Translations under genes and position numbers: made by a program
DNA from: Paenibacillus aestuarii
GTDB taxonomy: Bacteria; Bacillota; Bacilli; Paenibacillales; NBRC-103111
Direction: 5' to 3'
Length of the DNA: 64,000 nt
NCBI RefSeq assembly: GCF_027789125.1
Contig: NZ_JAQFVF010000089.1
Location: 1 to 64,000 of the forward strand
Shown: positions 24,392 to 32,392 of the stretch, one piece after another
Layout of the letters: every line of letters starts with the position of its first letter
How positions within the stretch are numbered: position 1 is the first letter of the stretch
Notes under the pieces: generated by a model
The model's database searches: none
Told to the model about the DNA's origin: nothing
What the model saw: only the letters and a program-made list of their open reading frames with translations

Positions 24392-25279
24392 ATGATGAGC
24401 AGTGCGGCAATTCCGGTAACATCCAGAAAGACGTACACATGGTTGTATTTTTTATTCCCTTCGTTGGCCGTTATGCTGGTTTTCTTCATCTATCCGATCT
24501 TGCTAACGTTCTTCTACTCATTTACGAACTTGGCATTGACCGGGGAATCAGCAAAACAGCTAAAATTCGTTGGTTTTGACAACTACGTCCGCATGTTTGC
24601 GGATCCGACCGTTAGGGTAAGTATCTGGAATACGTTAATCTTTCTGATCGGCTCGGCTGTCATCGGCCAACAAGTGTTGGGATTCCTGATTGCTATCTTA
24701 ATGAAGCGCAAAAATAAAACGTTCCGCCGTGTGATCGGTACGATCGTCCTCGCCGGTTGGGTAACACCTGAAATCGTATGTGCATTATGTCTCTATAGCT
24801 TTTTCGGTGACGAGGGTACGCTAAACTCCATTCTAGGCGCAATCGGCATACCGACAGTGACTTGGCTGTATACCGTTCCTATGCTTACGGTTATTTTGGC
24901 CAATATCTGGCATGGAACAGCCTTCTCGATGCTTGTGTTCCAAGCAGCGCTGGACGATGTGCCGAAAGAAATCGAGGAAGCGGCGCTTGTCGACGGTGCC
25001 TCACGTTGGAGAATTTTGACATCCATTATTCTGCCTTATATTAAAGGAACGATTACGACCAATGCGATGTTGGTTACTTTACAAACGCTTGGCGTCTTCG
25101 GCCTCATCTATGCGATGACCGGCGGCGGCCCTGGCACGGCAACGACTACTTTACCAATCTTTATGTATAACCAAGCCTTCATTAACTATCAGCTCGGTTA
25201 CGGTACGGCCATATCCCTGCTGCTCTTGCTTCTGGGTATTGTGTTGAGTTTATTCTATATTCGCTCTTTAAAAGAGTAA
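24392..25279 (+). CDS. Sugar ABC transporter permease, MalF/UgpA type
   Basis: 295 residues from the ATG at 24392 (GAAAGGAG upstream; the earlier in-frame ATG at 24356 has none). Six membrane helices. The cytoplasmic EAA loop reads EEAALVDGASRWRILTSIILP, which docks the ATPase. The family 1 opening (YTWLYFLFPSLAVMLVFFIYP) is typical. It pairs with the permease encoded 19 nt downstream. No ATPase gene is present, so a shared MsmX-like ATPase elsewhere is expected. Confidence 0.92.
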   Translation: MMSSAAIPVTSRKTYTWLYFLFPSLAVMLVFFIYPILLTFFYSFTNLALTGESAKQLKFVGFDNYVRMFADPTVRVSIWNTLIFLIGSAVIGQQVLGFLIAILMKRKNKTFRRVIGTIVLAGWVTPEIVCALCLYSFFGDEGTLNSILGAIGIPTVTWLYTVPMLTVILANIWHGTAFSMLVFQAALDDVPKEIEEAALVDGASRWRILTSIILPYIKGTITTNAMLVTLQTLGVFGLIYAMTGGGPGTATTTLPIFMYNQAFINYQLGYGTAISLLLLLLGIVLSLFYIRSLKE

Positions 25280-25298
25280 AATCACGAGGAGACTTCGT

Positions 25299-26132
25299 AT
25301 GACTGAGATATACCGTAAAGTCGTTTATCGCACCTTGCCCTACGCAGCGCTCACCTTCATCGGCATTTGTTTCCTGCTCCCGCTCTTATGGGTGCTAGTT
25401 GCCTCCGTGGATCCTAACGCCATGCAATCGCTCAAGGTTCCCAGCTCTTTGACAGCAGGCAACTATATCGACGTGATCACTAGTCGCGCCAACCAGCGCG
25501 CATTTCTAATAGGACTCATCATTTCGCTAGGTCAAGCTTTGATTGTCGTTCTATTAGGTCTGCTAGCGGCTTATCCACTGTCCAGATATCAATTGAAGTA
25601 TAAGAAGCCGTTCATGCTGACCATCCTATTTATGACCTCGCTGCCTATCACTGCAGTGATGGTTCCTGTGTATCAATTGTTTTTAACATTAAAGCTCTAT
25701 GACAATATTTTCGGCGTTATTCTGTTTAAAGTCGCCTCCGCCATGCCTTATGGCATTTGGATGCTCAAAAATTTCATGGATTCCGTTCCGAACGAATTGG
25801 AAGAAGCGGCTTGGGTGGACGGAGCATCCATTCTCGCAGGCATCCGTAGAATCGTCACGCCATTGATGATTCCGGGAATATGTACGGTGGCCATCTTTAC
25901 CTTCTCAGGAAGCTGGGGCAACTTCTTCGTTCCCTACATTCTCTTGAATACGCCTGAGAAGTTCCCTGCGGCGCTGAAGCTGTATCAATTCTTCGGCCAG
26001 TATGGCATGGTTGATTACGGCAAATTGGCGGCATTTTCTACGCTCTATGCCATTCCGTCGGTTGTCATGTACATCCTTTCGCAGCAATTTATGTCCAAAG
26101 GTTTCGGCCTCCAAGGCGGTACCAAAGGGTAG
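25299..26132 (+). CDS. Sugar ABC transporter permease, MalG/UgpE type
   Basis: 277 residues with GAGGAG upstream of the ATG. Six membrane helices, and an EAA loop EEAAWVDGASILAGIRRIVTP. A VPVYQLF stretch and the closing QQFMSKGFGLQGGTKG are typical of MalG-type CUT1 permeases. It is the last gene of the operon and is followed by a strong terminator at 26175. No glycoside hydrolase follows, so the substrate cannot be read from context. Confidence 0.92.
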   Translation: MTEIYRKVVYRTLPYAALTFIGICFLLPLLWVLVASVDPNAMQSLKVPSSLTAGNYIDVITSRANQRAFLIGLIISLGQALIVVLLGLLAAYPLSRYQLKYKKPFMLTILFMTSLPITAVMVPVYQLFLTLKLYDNIFGVILFKVASAMPYGIWMLKNFMDSVPNELEEAAWVDGASILAGIRRIVTPLMIPGICTVAIFTFSGSWGNFFVPYILLNTPEKFPAALKLYQFFGQYGMVDYGKLAAFSTLYAIPSVVMYILSQQFMSKGFGLQGGTKG

Positions 26133-26174
26133 TTACATGCAGGGCTATTGAAGCCCGGCATCGATGTTTTTAAG

Positions 26175-26203
26175 AAAAAGCCTTATTAATAAGGCTTTTT
26201 TTC
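26175..26203 (+). terminator. Terminator of the sugar importer operon
   Basis: Near-perfect palindromic stem AAAAAGCCTTATT/AATAAGGCTTTTT followed by more T. From 26204 to 26434 I see no gene; a GTACACGTAC inverted motif lies near 26351. Confidence 0.85.
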
Positions 26204-26434
26204 TTTCCTCTACTCCGCCTAAGTCAGTGAGGCATTTGCATCAATGCGATAGGTTAATTTCATTGAGGTGCACCGTGATATGCTTGCATACAAAAACTCA
26301 GATATTAATTCCGTGTTTTCTGTGCAAATTTAAATAATTGTAGAGTCTAGTACACGTACAAGAACATGTCTCAAAGCGGATATGACCCCAAAATTCTACA
26401 AGCATCTTGAAGTCAGGTAAGGTTGCTTGTGCGC

Positions 26435-26484
26435 AAAAAAGACGACCTATCTCCTATTTTACCAGGAAAGCATGTCGTCTTTTT
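26435..26484 (-). terminator. Terminator of the stalk-domain gene
   Basis: Stem AAAAAGACGAC/GTCGTCTTTTT (11 bp) with a 28-nt loop. On the leftward strand it ends in a U-run just after the stop at 26498. Confidence 0.7.
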
Positions 26485-26497
26485 GTAATTTGAATAT

Positions 26498-27133
26498 TTA
26501 CTTTAATTCAATCGGTTTTGCATCGACAGGTTCAAACTTATCCCCGTCTGTCGCACCATCAAGTAAAAAATTAACCGTTTTGATTTTGTCAAAATTACTG
26601 TCCACTTTTACAACAATTTTTCCTTTTTTTACTTGCTGGCTTGCATATAGACCGTCTAAATCGTCCGAGTAAGACGTTTGATTTGTAATGGGCACGATCT
26701 CTTCATTGTTCAAGCTAATTTTCCCTTTCGTAGGGAACCAGCTTATTTTGGAATTTGCCATATTTGTAATGCTTACATCAAAAATAATGGCATGAATAGG
26801 TTCCGTTGTCTTATCGTTTTGATAGGCCGTATCTAATGTAATATTAGAAATTTGCATCATTAAGCTCCCAGACCAGACAACTGCAATCGTTTCATAGGAT
26901 TTCGTATTTTTAATACTTATCGTCCGTTTACTCTCATCCCAGCTCACATCTGCACCTAACGCCTCCGAAACTACTCGCAACGGTACATAGCTCGAACCAT
27001 TAATGATTTGAACATCCGTGTCAATGGGCTTGCCGTGCACCAATAAACGAATATCGGACGCGGCGTAGGCGCCGATGCCTAATCCAAACATGAATATGCT
27101 TGATATACCAAGAATAATTAAACGCCTGTTCAT
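26498..27133 (-). CDS. Secreted stalk-domain (copper amine oxidase N-terminal-like) protein
   Basis: 211 residues from the ATG at 27133; another ATG at 27142 is nearly as good. A signal peptide (MNRRLIILGISSIFMFGLGI, cleavage after AYA) is followed at once by the stalk domain (ASDIRLLVHGKPIDTDVQ, NGSSYVPLRVVSEALGADVSW, then TISIKN). The rest is a beta-rich region (IIFDVSITNMANSKISWFP) like a DUF4352 or other extracellular Ig-like module. Stalk domains are common in Paenibacillus envelope proteins and probably bind the cell wall. The function of the second domain is unknown. Confidence 0.82.
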   Translation of the reverse strand: MNRRLIILGISSIFMFGLGIGAYAASDIRLLVHGKPIDTDVQIINGSSYVPLRVVSEALGADVSWDESKRTISIKNTKSYETIAVVWSGSLMMQISNITLDTAYQNDKTTEPIHAIIFDVSITNMANSKISWFPTKGKISLNNEEIVPITNQTSYSDDLDGLYASQQVKKGKIVVKVDSNFDKIKTVNFLLDGATDGDKFEPVDAKPIELK

Positions 27134-27254
27134 TTCTTCCATCACTCCAATAACATCGTTATAAAGAGTGATTTCGACAGAATATTCCAATTTCCTTTTA
27201 AAACCGCACTTCCTTTTACTTCTTCGAACGAATGAAAGCAGGAAAGCTTAAACA

Positions 27255-29156
27255 TCAAGGAATCTTAACAACAAGCTCGCTGAGATAAGAAGAAGTGGAG
27301 ACACCATTAGACGGACCAAACTCGAATTCAACAGAATCCGCATATTTATCGTCATTGTGACTTATCTGTAATGCAATCGGCGCGTGTCCTTCCGGCACCC
27401 ATCTAGCTGTAGCCTTATAGCGGCCGATCGGAATTTGATCGACGCCGGCACCGCCAGCAACTGGCCCTCCGCGTTTCGTAATCGTTTGGCCTACACTGCC
27501 ATCGAGCAGCGGACCAACAGGCGTCAACGTGATTTCCAAATCGCTCATATCGAACTCCGGCAAGGAATCATCCGTTGATGTAAAGAACGGATAAATATAT
27601 ATCTGTCCATCAAACTTACTCCAGGTGAAGTTGCGTACAGCCCCTGTACTTCCCGAAAGCGGAAGATTCAGGTCAGCATTCAAATGGAAAGTGAAATCTT
27701 TCCCATTGAACGATTTCGTTACGTCAGCGCCCATACGATAGGTTGTTGCTATTTGCGGCAGTTCAATCCGATAATGGCCTGATTCATCCGTAACGCCAAG
27801 GAGATTACTGTCATACAACAATGTGTTATCCGCAAACACAACGATATTAGGGATTGGTTGGCCTTTTGCGTCTCGTACATAACCTTTAACGACATAAGGT
27901 TCAACATCCTCTTTTGGCGGATCTGGAATTGGGGCCGGCGTTGGTGTCGGTTCTGGAGCTGGTGTCGGTGTCGGTGTTGGTGTTGGAGCCGGCACAGGGC
28001 TTGGTGTCGGTGTCGGTGTTGGAGCCGGCACAGGGTTTGGCGTCGGTGTCGGTGTCGGTTTCACATCCGATTCTTCAATTTTTACAATCGCCTCGTTGCC
28101 ACTTCTAGAATAGGACACCTCGTATCCGCTGTTTTCCGCTACAAATCGGAGCGGCACTAAAGTACTGCCATTCAAGATCTGCGCGGGTACATCCAAGCTC
28201 ACGTTTTCCCCATTGACTTTGGCAGTGCTGCTGTTAATCGTCAGTTCGATGGTCATACCATCCTTGGTCCCGATCGCTTGTTGGGTCGAACCTGACTCCA
28301 CCCATTTCACTTCGTAACCGAGTGTTTCGAATAATTTACGGAATGGAACGAGCGTTGAACCATCCTTCAAGATAGGTTTTGCTTGGTCAAACTGAAGCTC
28401 TTGGCCATTGAAAAACACATGAATCAGTAGACTATCAGAACTTGGTGTCGGGCTTGGTGCTGGTGCTGGACTCGGCGCCGGTGTCGGTATCGGACTTGGT
28501 GTCGGTGTCGGACTTGGCACAGGTGTCGGTGATGGCGCTGGACTCGGCGATGCTGGGGACCCTTCTGCGATCATTGGACTTTTAAACTTAATCGGTGTGG
28601 AAGATACCTTTCCCAGCGGCGTCCCGATTTCCAAGACATAATATTGCGTTTCCTTGATCGTACCGTTATCGCTCGCGTACAAATCAAAGGTAAGATCACC
28701 GTTAAATTCCCCGACCGGCATTTTTACATCTTTTTGAAATCCGGAGTTGATGATCACGTTCTCATGCGTAGGGCCGCTTGCCGTTGTAGTGGTTTTGTCT
28801 TGCACAATGCCTAATAGCCATCCGGTAGTCTCGTGGTTGGTTCGCCAAACCCCTTGAAAATTGTCCTTGCCATAGGCATCCGTGGAACGCAAGACGACGG
28901 AATTAATCGTTGTTTTCTGAGCAAGGCCCAATTTCAACCTGAAGTGCCCATCCTTATTGCCCTCAGGTGTAAAATCGGCGGATCCGACGACATCAGATCC
29001 AGTATCCAACAGGCTAAACTCCTTAATAATCACGCCTGCAGGCGCTGTCTCGCCAAAAGCATTGGCAATTCCGCCAAACGCCAAACAGCCCGTTAGCAAA
29101 AGTGTAATAACCGAAGGTTGCTTTCTTTTGTTGAAAATGGATAACATACGTTTCAT
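27255..29156 (-). CDS. Secreted protein: stalk domain between two Pro/Thr-rich linkers, with a carboxypeptidase-regulatory-like domain
   Basis: 633 residues. Signal peptide (KRKQPSVITLLLTGCLAFGG), then an N-terminal beta domain (about 40-195). A first Pro/Thr/Ser linker (about 200-245) leads to a stalk domain (LLIHVFFNGQELQFDQAKPI, DGSTLVPFRKLFETLGYEVKW, NGSTLVPLRFVAENSGYEV). A second Pro/Thr linker (about 370-415) leads to a carboxypeptidase-regulatory-like/Cna-B fold (VVKGYVRDAKGQPIPNIVVF) and a C-terminal beta domain. The proline linkers should hold the domains apart across the wall. GGAGG and AAGGAG both lie close to the ATG. An extracellular scaffold or adhesin-like role is inferred. Confidence 0.82.
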   Translation of the reverse strand: MKRMLSIFNKRKQPSVITLLLTGCLAFGGIANAFGETAPAGVIIKEFSLLDTGSDVVGSADFTPEGNKDGHFRLKLGLAQKTTINSVVLRSTDAYGKDNFQGVWRTNHETTGWLLGIVQDKTTTTASGPTHENVIINSGFQKDVKMPVGEFNGDLTFDLYASDNGTIKETQYYVLEIGTPLGKVSSTPIKFKSPMIAEGSPASPSPAPSPTPVPSPTPTPSPIPTPAPSPAPAPSPTPSSDSLLIHVFFNGQELQFDQAKPILKDGSTLVPFRKLFETLGYEVKWVESGSTQQAIGTKDGMTIELTINSSTAKVNGENVSLDVPAQILNGSTLVPLRFVAENSGYEVSYSRSGNEAIVKIEESDVKPTPTPTPNPVPAPTPTPTPSPVPAPTPTPTPTPAPEPTPTPAPIPDPPKEDVEPYVVKGYVRDAKGQPIPNIVVFADNTLLYDSNLLGVTDESGHYRIELPQIATTYRMGADVTKSFNGKDFTFHLNADLNLPLSGSTGAVRNFTWSKFDGQIYIYPFFTSTDDSLPEFDMSDLEITLTPVGPLLDGSVGQTITKRGGPVAGGAGVDQIPIGRYKATARWVPEGHAPIALQISHNDDKYADSVEFEFGPSNGVSTSSYLSELVVKIP

Positions 29157-29421
29157 TCTCCTTTTCCTCCATCTGGTGAATTTCTTTCCTGATTTAATCT
29201 TACTTCGTCGGCATTCCCGTTTTCATGAGTGAAGGCCGGGAAATAATCAGGAAAAGACTGGGAAAGCATTCAGGAAGTGATTCGGGAAAAGGGTTTACTC
29301 CGTCATATCCCCCAAATGGGGGATTGTAATCCATCACCTTTTAGATAAAATTACAACATAATGAGCTAGAGATACATTTTGTATTGAACAAACGATTATC
29401 AACTTTAGGGGGCGAAACAAC

Positions 29422-29583
29422 TTGAAAACACCGAATGAATCCAAATTTATAGTTAAACTGTCAAGCGGAAAAATCATTAGTGAACCGATGGACTATAAAG
29501 ATGCCCTGCAAGTATTTATGAAACTTTTTGATCAAGTAAGCGGTGTTTCAGTTGTACCTGACGATTCGAAAAAAGAGGAATGA
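29422..29583 (+). CDS. Small hypothetical protein, 53 residues
   Basis: TTG start with AGGGGGCG about 9 nt upstream. The product is soluble and mixed-charge (FIVKLSSGKIISEPMDYKDA, LQVFMKLFDQVSGVSVVPDD). No family is recognised. It converges on the gene at 29590 with 6 nt between the stops. Confidence 0.55.
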   Translation: MKTPNESKFIVKLSSGKIISEPMDYKDALQVFMKLFDQVSGVSVVPDDSKKEE

Positions 29584-29589
29584 AGCGGT

Positions 29590-29952
29590 CTATTCCCTTG
29601 AACTTCCCTTTGTTTTAACCGTGAAAATACTTAAAGCAATCGTCAAAACCACATAAGTCCAGAAGCCGTGAATCTCAAACCCGGGCAAAAACTTATCCAG
29701 CAGCCATAATTTGATTGGGGTTAACACCAGAGACGCTAGAATTAAGAAAGGTGTCGTCAAACAGCCAATTCCAATTACGATAGACAATACTGACATCGCC
29801 AAAACAAAACTATAGATGAGACTGATAACGAACATGAAGATGGAGGCTAGAACCAATGTTTGGGTATCCGAAATCGAAAGATATGGACTGAAATAGTGAC
29901 TGCCGATCCAAAATACAATGATTGTGACTATAAAATTAAGAATGTTTCTCAA
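29590..29952 (-). CDS. YvlD-like / phage holin family 4 membrane protein
   Basis: 120 residues from a TTG at 29952 preceded by AAGGAGGGG. Four hydrophobic segments; the C-terminal pattern KLWLLDKFLPGFEIHGFWTY followed by a last helix matches the YvlD/DUF360 group (mycobacterial four-TMS holin superfamily). In Bacillus, YvlD belongs to an envelope-stress-linked operon, but here the gene stands alone. It is probably a membrane-stress or envelope protein rather than a phage holin. Confidence 0.65.
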   Translation of the reverse strand: MRNILNFIVTIIVFWIGSHYFSPYLSISDTQTLVLASIFMFVISLIYSFVLAMSVLSIVIGIGCLTTPFLILASLVLTPIKLWLLDKFLPGFEIHGFWTYVVLTIALSIFTVKTKGSSRE

Positions 29953-30190
29953 GTCAAGCCCCTCCTTGCATCGCTCATTCGTATACTTAAGTTTTTACCC
30001 CTTTTCCTACAATAGATCCATGTATATTTAATTTTGCAAATTTGAAAAACCCTCCATTTCCCGCACTCCAAAAGGCAGCACCTCGTGAAATTGTTATATA
30101 AATAAATATTTTACTCATTCAAAAGAAATAACTTTTTAATAACCTCTTGCTACAATGAACTTACCCCTTACAACAAGTCATCCCATATGC

Positions 30191-30239
30191 AAAAGAGCGA
30201 TCCCGCCGCTACGCTAGTAGTTGGGGGATCGCTCCTTTT
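30191..30239. terminator. Hairpin terminator
   Basis: 10-bp stem GAGCGATCCC/GGGATCGCTC flanked by AAAA and TTTT, so usable in both directions. It lies downstream of the small minus-strand gene at 30265. Between 29953 and 30190 I see only promoter-like AT-rich DNA. Confidence 0.7.
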
Positions 30240-30264
30240 AATCAATGAAATGATGAGCGCCGCG

Positions 30265-30435
30265 TTATTGCCATGAAGTTGGCTTAGTCTTCGGCTTCCT
30301 CTTCAGGAACCGCGTCAGCCGGTTCACTTTCTTCTTCTCTTCCAAAATTCTCTTAATGCCGCGAATAAGTACCTTTGGCCTCATTTCATCTTGATGTTTT
30401 AATTTATGCAGTTCTTCAATAAATGATGGCTTCAT
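30265..30435 (-). CDS. Small basic hypothetical protein, 56 residues
   Basis: ATG at 30435 with GGGGATGAG upstream. The product is strongly basic toward its C-terminus (RGIKRILEEKKKVNRLTRFL, KRKPKTKP). It has no membrane segment. A nucleic-acid-binding role would fit the charge but is only a guess. It is followed by the hairpin at 30191. Confidence 0.5.
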   Translation of the reverse strand: MKPSFIEELHKLKHQDEMRPKVLIRGIKRILEEKKKVNRLTRFLKRKPKTKPTSWQ

Positions 30436-30548
30436 GTTCACTCATCCCCTATAATTTGGTAGGACTATTCTACTATATGTGTAGAGGAATGTCGAATTTA
30501 GTCGAAACAACGATTACTTACCTAAACCATCCCCATCGCTCGCTCATA

Positions 30549-30827
30549 CTATAATCTCATTAGCGCCCTACGCTCGGCCAGCGGCTTACACACCGGGCAC
30601 ACGCCAACGATTTTCCCGTTCTCGTCCGAGTAGAACGCCAGTTTCTTATTCTCCTTCCGGCAGAAAGAACATTTCTGTTGTTTCCTTGCTTGTTCCCTTT
30701 TCTTACTGTGCGCAGATAAGTGAATCACTTTATTATTATGTACCGGTACTTGGCGTTTCCTGGTTATGCGGTAAACTGAAAGCAAGATAAGAAACAGGAT
30801 GATCACACCGACAATAATCCATCTCAT
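30549..30827 (-). CDS. Membrane-anchored zinc-ribbon-like protein
   Basis: 92 residues from the ATG at 30827 (AAGAGG about 9 nt upstream), which gives a clean N-terminal membrane anchor (MRWIIVGVIILFLILLSVY). A basic linker and a four-cysteine motif follow (CSFC, then GVCPVC about 25 residues later), likely to bind zinc. Function unknown. A second membrane plus zinc-ribbon protein with the reverse domain order is at 32177. Confidence 0.65.
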   Translation of the reverse strand: MRWIIVGVIILFLILLSVYRITRKRQVPVHNNKVIHLSAHSKKREQARKQQKCSFCRKENKKLAFYSDENGKIVGVCPVCKPLAERRALMRL

Positions 30828-30912
30828 GATTCTACCTCTTTTCGCTATAGGCTTCACTTGTGATTAAAAAAGACCACATCACCCTAATCTATAGGTGGTG
30901 CAGCCTTTCCTA

Positions 30913-31317
30913 TTAATTGCTATGTACAAGTCGCTCAAAAGCCTGCTCGAACGCTTCCTTCGTATCCGCCTGCTTATAGCGAAATAGGCCATGGTCATCG
31001 CGGATCTCATGTTCTTCAAGCTGTAAGCTCATATATACATTGGCAATGTCCTGCGGAGGCCCCTCGACGACGAAATCGACGCCTTTCTTCTTAGGAGAAA
31101 CAATATAAGCCAGCTTACTCTTCGGAGAAAAGGATTGAAACAGGACGAATTTGCCCGAACGTGTTAAGTAATCCAATTTCTCAGGATAATTCTTCTTTGT
31201 GCCGCAAGGCATTTTAAATGTGGAAATCAAAGACATCGAACGTTCAGCTCCAATGATTGATCGGTCAACCGTGTGACCATTTAGTCTTATTTTATTTGAT
31301 TTCATCACTTGCTGCAA
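30913..31317 (-). CDS. Hypothetical cytoplasmic protein
   Basis: Up to 134 residues. The start is uncertain: a TTG at 31317 or an ATG at 31305, neither with a strong ribosome binding site. Motifs seen: IRLNGHTVDRSIIGAERSM, NYPEKLDYLTRSGKFVLFQS, SFSPKSKLAYIVSPKKKGVD. No domain is recognised. It follows the gene at 31347 by about 30-40 nt in the same direction, so the two may be co-transcribed. Confidence 0.55.
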   Translation of the reverse strand: MQQVMKSNKIRLNGHTVDRSIIGAERSMSLISTFKMPCGTKKNYPEKLDYLTRSGKFVLFQSFSPKSKLAYIVSPKKKGVDFVVEGPPQDIANVYMSLQLEEHEIRDDHGLFRYKQADTKEAFEQAFERLVHSN

Positions 31318-31346
31318 GGCTCGCAGTGCCGCCAGTCAGCAATTCT

Positions 31347-31562
31347 TCATTCCGTGATCGGCTTCAGGTCGCTTAGCTTCATCGTCGCTTGTCTGTTCGT
31401 ATCGTGAAAGACGACCCGAATGTCTAATTGATCATTGTTAAACTCAAAAGAGAGTATCGTACAATTGCGCCCTCGGTTCTTCGTCTTTCTGGGATTGTCC
31501 GGTGCAACGACGTAAGAGCTTCCGATAGAAAGCTTCACCGTATCATGCAACTCCGTTTTCAT
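31347..31562 (-). CDS. Small hypothetical protein
   Basis: 71 residues from the ATG at 31562, 9 nt after GAGAGG. It is beta-rich and cytoplasmic (TVKLSIGSSYVVAPDNPRKT, RGRNCTILSFEFN, VVFHDTNRQATMKLSDLKPI), with the look of a small SH3-like or KOW-like barrel. No firm family is assigned. Confidence 0.55.
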   Translation of the reverse strand: MKTELHDTVKLSIGSSYVVAPDNPRKTKNRGRNCTILSFEFNNDQLDIRVVFHDTNRQATMKLSDLKPITE

Positions 31563-31785
31563 CTGCAAAACCTCTCATGCTGTATTAATGATTTATTTTA
31601 CTGATTTATTAAGCTTACCTCCAAGAAACGCATTCGTCCAGTTTTGCGGACAATAACTCACCTTTTTTTTAATCCTATTCGCATCGATAGTGTCAAATTC
31701 AGACAAACTCTCCTATTTTACACCTCTATTCATAATGTGCATTTCATGATACTTTAGTACACATAATAGATGTGAGGGTGATAGA

Positions 31786-31977
31786 ATGATGAGAACAATC
31801 TATGAGAATTATAGAGGATTCAAAGTTAGTAAGCAGGAAGATAGGTACAACGCCAACGCCATCTCGAATGAAATCAAGTTCAGTCAATGGAAGCTCAGTG
31901 ATGTTCTCGATTCCATTGATCATTTTATCGAGCTAAATTGCTCTTCTGAGATTCAGTCCGTTCTTCCGCAAAATTAA
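31786..31977 (+). CDS. Small hypothetical protein, 63 residues
   Basis: Two consecutive ATG codons follow GTGAGGGTGA. The sequence (YENYRGFKVSKQEDRYNANA, WKLSDVLDSIDHFIE) resembles short Paenibacillus proteins of unknown role. A strong terminator follows 18 nt after the stop, making it a single-gene unit. Confidence 0.55.
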   Translation: MMRTIYENYRGFKVSKQEDRYNANAISNEIKFSQWKLSDVLDSIDHFIELNCSSEIQSVLPQN

Positions 31978-31994
31978 TTTTTGTTCCCATATAT

Positions 31995-32023
31995 AAAAAG
32001 ACGTGCTAACCGCACGTCTTTTT
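31995..32023 (+). terminator. Terminator
   Basis: 12-bp stem AAAAAGACGTGC/GCACGTCTTTTT with a short loop. Confidence 0.85.
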
Positions 32024-32176
32024 GCTATTCCAGCCCATCTCGTCCTGTCGAAAAATCGAATCATTTCCTCTGGATTGTTCTTGCTTGCGTATGAATGATA
32101 TCGTTTTCAAAACCATAACAATGATATAGATTCCAAACGCCGTTATGATCCACAAAATCCTAACAGATTGCGAGTG

Positions 32177-32344
32177 ATGGAAATGGTGGCTGTGAAGTAT
32201 TGTGAGAAGTGCAACGCAAGGATCGATGACGCACCTTACTGCACGTATTGTGAAGAGAAAAGCAAGTCACGCTTCGCCCCTCGAATCATTGTCTTGATCA
32301 TTCTCATCTTGCTGGCAGTCACACTTCTACTCATATTCAAATAA
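32177..32344 (+). CDS. Small zinc-ribbon protein with a C-terminal membrane anchor
   Basis: 55 residues. An N-terminal zinc ribbon (YCEKCNARIDDAPYCTYCEE, Cys pairs two residues apart) is followed by a basic linker and a C-terminal hydrophobic helix (IIVLIILILLAVTLLLIF). The start could be the ATG at 32177 or a nearby GTG; the ribosome binding site is weak. A strong terminator follows at 32362. It is similar in plan to many Firmicute zinc-ribbon membrane proteins of unknown function. Confidence 0.6.
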   Translation: MEMVAVKYCEKCNARIDDAPYCTYCEEKSKSRFAPRIIVLIILILLAVTLLLIFK

Positions 32345-32361
32345 GAAGCACCGTTACTTAC

Positions 32362-32391
32362 GGAGCAAGACTTGTGTCTTGCTCCCTTTTT
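32362..32391. terminator. Terminator between convergent genes
   Basis: Perfect 10-bp stem GGAGCAAGAC/GTCTTGCTCC with a 4-nt loop and then CTTTTT. It separates the zinc-ribbon gene from the antiporter gene that ends at 32393. Confidence 0.85.
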
Positions 32392-32392
32392 G

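Noticed and set aside
27900..28560. Short repeated motifs resembling a repeat array
   Set aside because: They encode the Pro/Thr/Ser linkers of the stalk-domain protein; there are no spacers of constant length and no palindromic repeats, so it is not a CRISPR array.
29590..29952. Phage holin as a sign of a second prophage
   Set aside because: The motif pattern fits the chromosomal YvlD-like group, and no other phage genes are nearby.
32024..32175. Minus-strand frame reading ILWIITAFGIYIIVMVLKT, like a membrane protein
   Set aside because: It lacks a start codon with a ribosome binding site and runs antisense into the better supported zinc-ribbon gene at 32177.
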